This document shows positions 61,949 through 64,000 of a stretch of DNA of 64,000 nt, piece after piece. A program made the translations under genes and the position numbers. The notes below the pieces were generated by a model, which saw nothing but the letters and a program-made list of their open reading frames with translations, was not told the DNA's origin and did no database searches. The DNA is from Acidobacteriota bacterium (GTDB lineage: Bacteria > Acidobacteriota > Terriglobia > Terriglobales > Acidobacteriaceae), in NCBI GenBank assembly GCA_025359885.1, contig JANYDG010000079.1, positions 1 through 64,000 on the forward strand. The letters run 5' to 3'. Position 1 is the stretch's first letter; each line of letters begins with the position of its first letter.

Positions 61949-62440
61949 ATGATGAAGCTCATGCATCTTCGATTGCCCCGCCAGGGCGCCAAGCGCCGCG
62001 GTGAGGTTGGGCTGACGCTGGTGGAGTTGATCGTGACGGTGGCGATTCTTGGGATTCTGGCATCGGCTGCGGTACCGATTGCGCGGTTCAAGGTGCAGCG
62101 GGAAAAGGAGCGGGAACTGCGGCGCGATTTGTGGGAGATGCGCGATGCGATCGACCACTACAAGGACGCGGCTGAAAAGGGCGCGTTCATGACGAAGGTG
62201 GATAGCCAGAACTATCCTCCCGATTTGGATGAGCTAGTCAAGGGAGTGGATGTTCAGGGTAAGAAGGTCAAGTTTCTGCGCAAGATCCCGGTCGATCCAA
62301 TGACGGGGAAGGCGGAGTGGGGTATGCACTCGATGCAGGACGACCCAAAGAGCGACTCGTTTGGCGGACAGAGTGTCTTTGACGTTTATTCGAAATCGAC
62401 GGGAACGGCGTTGGACGGGACCAAGTACGCTGACTGGTAA
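61949..62440 (+). CDS. Type II secretion pseudopilin (GspG-like) 1
   Basis: 163 residues with a class III prepilin signal: a basic leader (LPRQGAKRRGEVG), then LTLVELIVTVAILGILASAAVP, cleaved after Gly with Glu at +5. The C-terminal domain (REKERELRRDLWEMRDAIDHYKDAA, YPPDLDELVKGV, IPVDPMTGKAEWG) resembles GspG, the major pseudopilin. AGGAG lies about 10 bases before ATG 61949. Probably co-transcribed with the secretin. Confidence 0.88.
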   Translation: MMKLMHLRLPRQGAKRRGEVGLTLVELIVTVAILGILASAAVPIARFKVQREKERELRRDLWEMRDAIDHYKDAAEKGAFMTKVDSQNYPPDLDELVKGVDVQGKKVKFLRKIPVDPMTGKAEWGMHSMQDDPKSDSFGGQSVFDVYSKSTGTALDGTKYADW

Positions 62441-62462
62441 GGAAATCAGATTGGTAGAGACG

Positions 62463-62870
62463 ATGAAGATTCAGGGCAGACACAAGTCGGAGCAAGGATT
62501 CACGCTGATCGAGCTGATGGTGGTGATCCTGATCATCGGTGTGCTGATGGGGCTGGCCATTCCGAATTTCATCTCTGCGATCAAGGCGGCGAAGGAATCA
62601 GTGTTGAAGGAGGACCTTCACATCATGCGCAACGCTATTGACTCCTACACGATGGATAAGCAGAAGGCTCCTCAGTCGCTGCAGGACCTGGTGGATAGTG
62701 GGTATTTAAAGGCTATTCCTGTAGACCCGCTGACGCGTGCGTCGGATAGCTGGGTTGTAGATCAGAGCGATGCGTTGCATTCGATCGATCAGTCGGAACC
62801 TGGCATTGATGACGTGCACTCAGGGGACCAGGAAGCTGGCAGCGATGGACAGCCTTATTCGACCTGGTAG
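62463..62870 (+). CDS. Type II secretion pseudopilin (GspG-like) 2
   Basis: 135 residues. Prepilin motif KSEQGFTLIELMVVILIIGVLMGLAIPNF with cleavage after Gly and Glu at +5; then LKEDLHIMRNAIDSYTMDKQKAPQSLQDLVDSGYLKAIPVDPLTRASDSW, the GspG pattern. It is a paralogue of the previous gene, 22 bases downstream. A TTG at 62451 behind AAGGA is an alternative start adding four residues. Confidence 0.9.
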   Translation: MKIQGRHKSEQGFTLIELMVVILIIGVLMGLAIPNFISAIKAAKESVLKEDLHIMRNAIDSYTMDKQKAPQSLQDLVDSGYLKAIPVDPLTRASDSWVVDQSDALHSIDQSEPGIDDVHSGDQEAGSDGQPYSTW

Positions 62871-62893
62871 AGCTGATTAAGAGCGCCTGGCAG

Positions 62894-63691
62894 TTGCCGG
62901 ATGCTGCAGCCATTAAACTAGAAGCAATGTGTTCCCAACGTATTCCGCCTGCCGACGAGCCTTATGCAACCAGCCTTGCAGCACCTATTTATTTGCAATA
63001 TTCAGCTCTTTGCCGAACCCTTGAACTGGATGCAGAAACCGGTTTGGGTGGGAGGCTGCTGTACGCAGGCGAGATGACTGCTGCAGGGCGTATTTTGCTG
63101 TACGCCGCGAACATAGCTGGAGCGGCTTCGCTGGCGGCTTCAGCAGACCCTGCGGTGCAGCGACTGGCGATGCGCGATGGCGTTGTGGACTTTGTGGTGA
63201 CCTCGCTCGAAGAGGCGTTGCGCATTCTGAAGAACGAAGTTCGCAAACGTCAGACTGTTTCAGTCGGTGTTGGAGTGGAGCCGGGCCGATTGCTTGAGGC
63301 GATGATTGAACGCGGAGTGTTGCCGGACCTGCTGCCGCCTATCGCGATGGGCGTACCGCAAATGGAGCGATTTATTGCGAATGGCGCACTTTCGACTCAA
63401 CCATCGGCTGCGGACAAGGGCAGATTTGTGAACTGGAGCGTGGACCGGCAGTTTGCTCAAGGTCTGCCTCGGCTGGATGCCTGTGTGCTCGGGGTGATTC
63501 CGGAAGAGGATGTAGTGCGGCGGCGGTGGGTGCGGCTGGCTCCGCGGTACCTGGGTCGAATGGCGCAGAGGGAGCGCGGTGTCGTGCTGACGGCGGATGA
63601 GCTGGACCGGTTCCGAGCGGCGGCGGGTGAGAATGTGGCTGGGCAGACAGAGGCGTTGGGCGTCGAGATTGCCGGCGAGCCGCTTCTGTAG
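62894..63691 (+). CDS. Urocanase-like protein, half-length
   Basis: 265 residues. Segments such as RILLYAANIAGAASLAASADPAVQRLAMRDGVVDFVVTSLEEALRILKNEVRKRQTVSVGVGVEPGRLLEAMIERGVLPDLL resemble the NAD-binding central part of urocanate hydratase, in which ALR.LKNEVR and ERG..PD motifs recur. Full urocanases are about 550 residues and carry a DQTSAHDP motif; that is absent here, so histidine degradation is unlikely. No hut genes are nearby. The start is uncertain: TTG 62894 or ATG 62927. It follows the pseudopilins by 23 bases. Confidence 0.6.
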   Translation: MPDAAAIKLEAMCSQRIPPADEPYATSLAAPIYLQYSALCRTLELDAETGLGGRLLYAGEMTAAGRILLYAANIAGAASLAASADPAVQRLAMRDGVVDFVVTSLEEALRILKNEVRKRQTVSVGVGVEPGRLLEAMIERGVLPDLLPPIAMGVPQMERFIANGALSTQPSAADKGRFVNWSVDRQFAQGLPRLDACVLGVIPEEDVVRRRWVRLAPRYLGRMAQRERGVVLTADELDRFRAAAGENVAGQTEALGVEIAGEPLL

Positions 63692-63696
63692 AGGGG

Positions 63697-64000
63697 CTAC
63701 AGATTCTGGAGTTCTGCGGCGTCTTCGATGCGCTTCCACAGGTCTTTGAGGCCAGCTCCGGTCTTGGATGAGAGGAAGAGCAGGTCATCGGTTTCAAGTT
63801 CGCGCTTGAGGCGAGCGAGGTTTTTGGTGCGTTCGTTGCCGCTTTGCTTGTCCACTTTGGTGCCGACGACGGCGAAATTGCGGCCGACATGGCGCAGCCA
63901 GTTGAGCAACTGGATGTCGCTTTGCTGGGCTGGGATGTTGGAGTCGATGAGGCAGATGCAGAGTTTGAGTTGTTCGCGCTCGGCGAGATATGGGTCGATG
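63697..64000 (-). CDS. engB: Ribosome biogenesis GTPase EngB/YihA, C-terminal part
   Basis: The frame is open to the window edge, so the N-terminus with the P-loop is missing. What is seen (YLAERE, LIDSNIPAQQSD, LLNWLRHVGRNFAVVGTKVDKQ, LFLSSKTGAGLKDLWKRIE) fits the C-terminal half of EngB: the G4 motif TKVDK, and G5-like SSKTG. It is needed for 50S subunit assembly in many bacteria. It converges on the urocanase-like gene with five bases between the stops. Confidence 0.88.
   Translation of the reverse strand, partial: IDPYLAEREQLKLCICLIDSNIPAQQSDIQLLNWLRHVGRNFAVVGTKVDKQSGNERTKNLARLKRELETDDLLFLSSKTGAGLKDLWKRIEDAAELQNL

Overview
The window is about 64 kb of GC-rich bacterial chromosome. Its gene content fits an Acidobacteriota (Terriglobia-like) genome. 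The clues are a run of three paralogous beta-propeller lipoproteins, paired M13 metallopeptidases, a TPR-secretin-cohesin fusion followed by pseudopilins, several secreted glycoside hydrolases, and frequent TTG/GTG starts. No 16S rRNA is present, so this placement is inference from gene style.

Layout. 0-8 kb: a secreted hypothetical, a molybdopterin-fold domain protein, an isolated nuoI, a CDP-alcohol phosphatidyltransferase, cobalamin-dependent metH and a HEAT-repeat protein. 8-11.2 kb: a GH16 glucanase lipoprotein, then a SAM-I riboswitch controlling a threonine-synthase-like PLP enzyme overlapped by a CysO/ThiS-like sulfur carrier. 11.3-14.6 kb: an olsB/plsC-type acyltransferase pair, then rhodanese, ECF sigma and OsmC genes. 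14.6-23.3 kb: a LacI regulator with a GH3 glycosidase, a frameshifted DUF481 gene, a sugar porter and a cytochrome P450. 23.7-26.8 kb: rplM-rpsI and rpsB-tsf. 26.9-34 kb: a GH2 glycosidase and a divergently oriented [NiFe]-hydrogenase operon (S-L-cytochrome b-protease) lie between tsf and pyrH, genes that are adjacent in many bacteria. 34.2-47.5 kb: pyrH, an acyltransferase, three propeller lipoproteins, two M13 peptidases, an MCE protein and acpS.

47.5-52.5 kb: recG and a small accessory island. The island holds BrnT/BrnA, an FRG-domain protein, DUF2188 and a decayed ParE-type module. The 5' end of recG is duplicated on the far side of brnTA. 52.7-56 kb: an amidohydrolase and the leucyl aminopeptidase pepA. 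56.1-58.3 kb: an unrecognised two-gene overlapping cassette whose second gene has a PD-(D/E)xK nuclease-like N-terminus. 58.7-64 kb: smpB, the secretin, two pseudopilins, a urocanase-like protein and the 3' part of engB.

The candidates most worth following are: (1) the SAM-riboswitch / threonine-synthase-like / thiocarboxylate-carrier unit, which looks like a protein-thiocarboxylate route in methionine metabolism; (2) the two-gene nuclease cassette at 56.1-58.3 kb; (3) the recG 5' duplication around brnTA, which suggests an insertion that replaces the end of its target gene; and (4) the six-cysteine, probably O2-tolerant hydrogenase inserted into the translation gene cluster.
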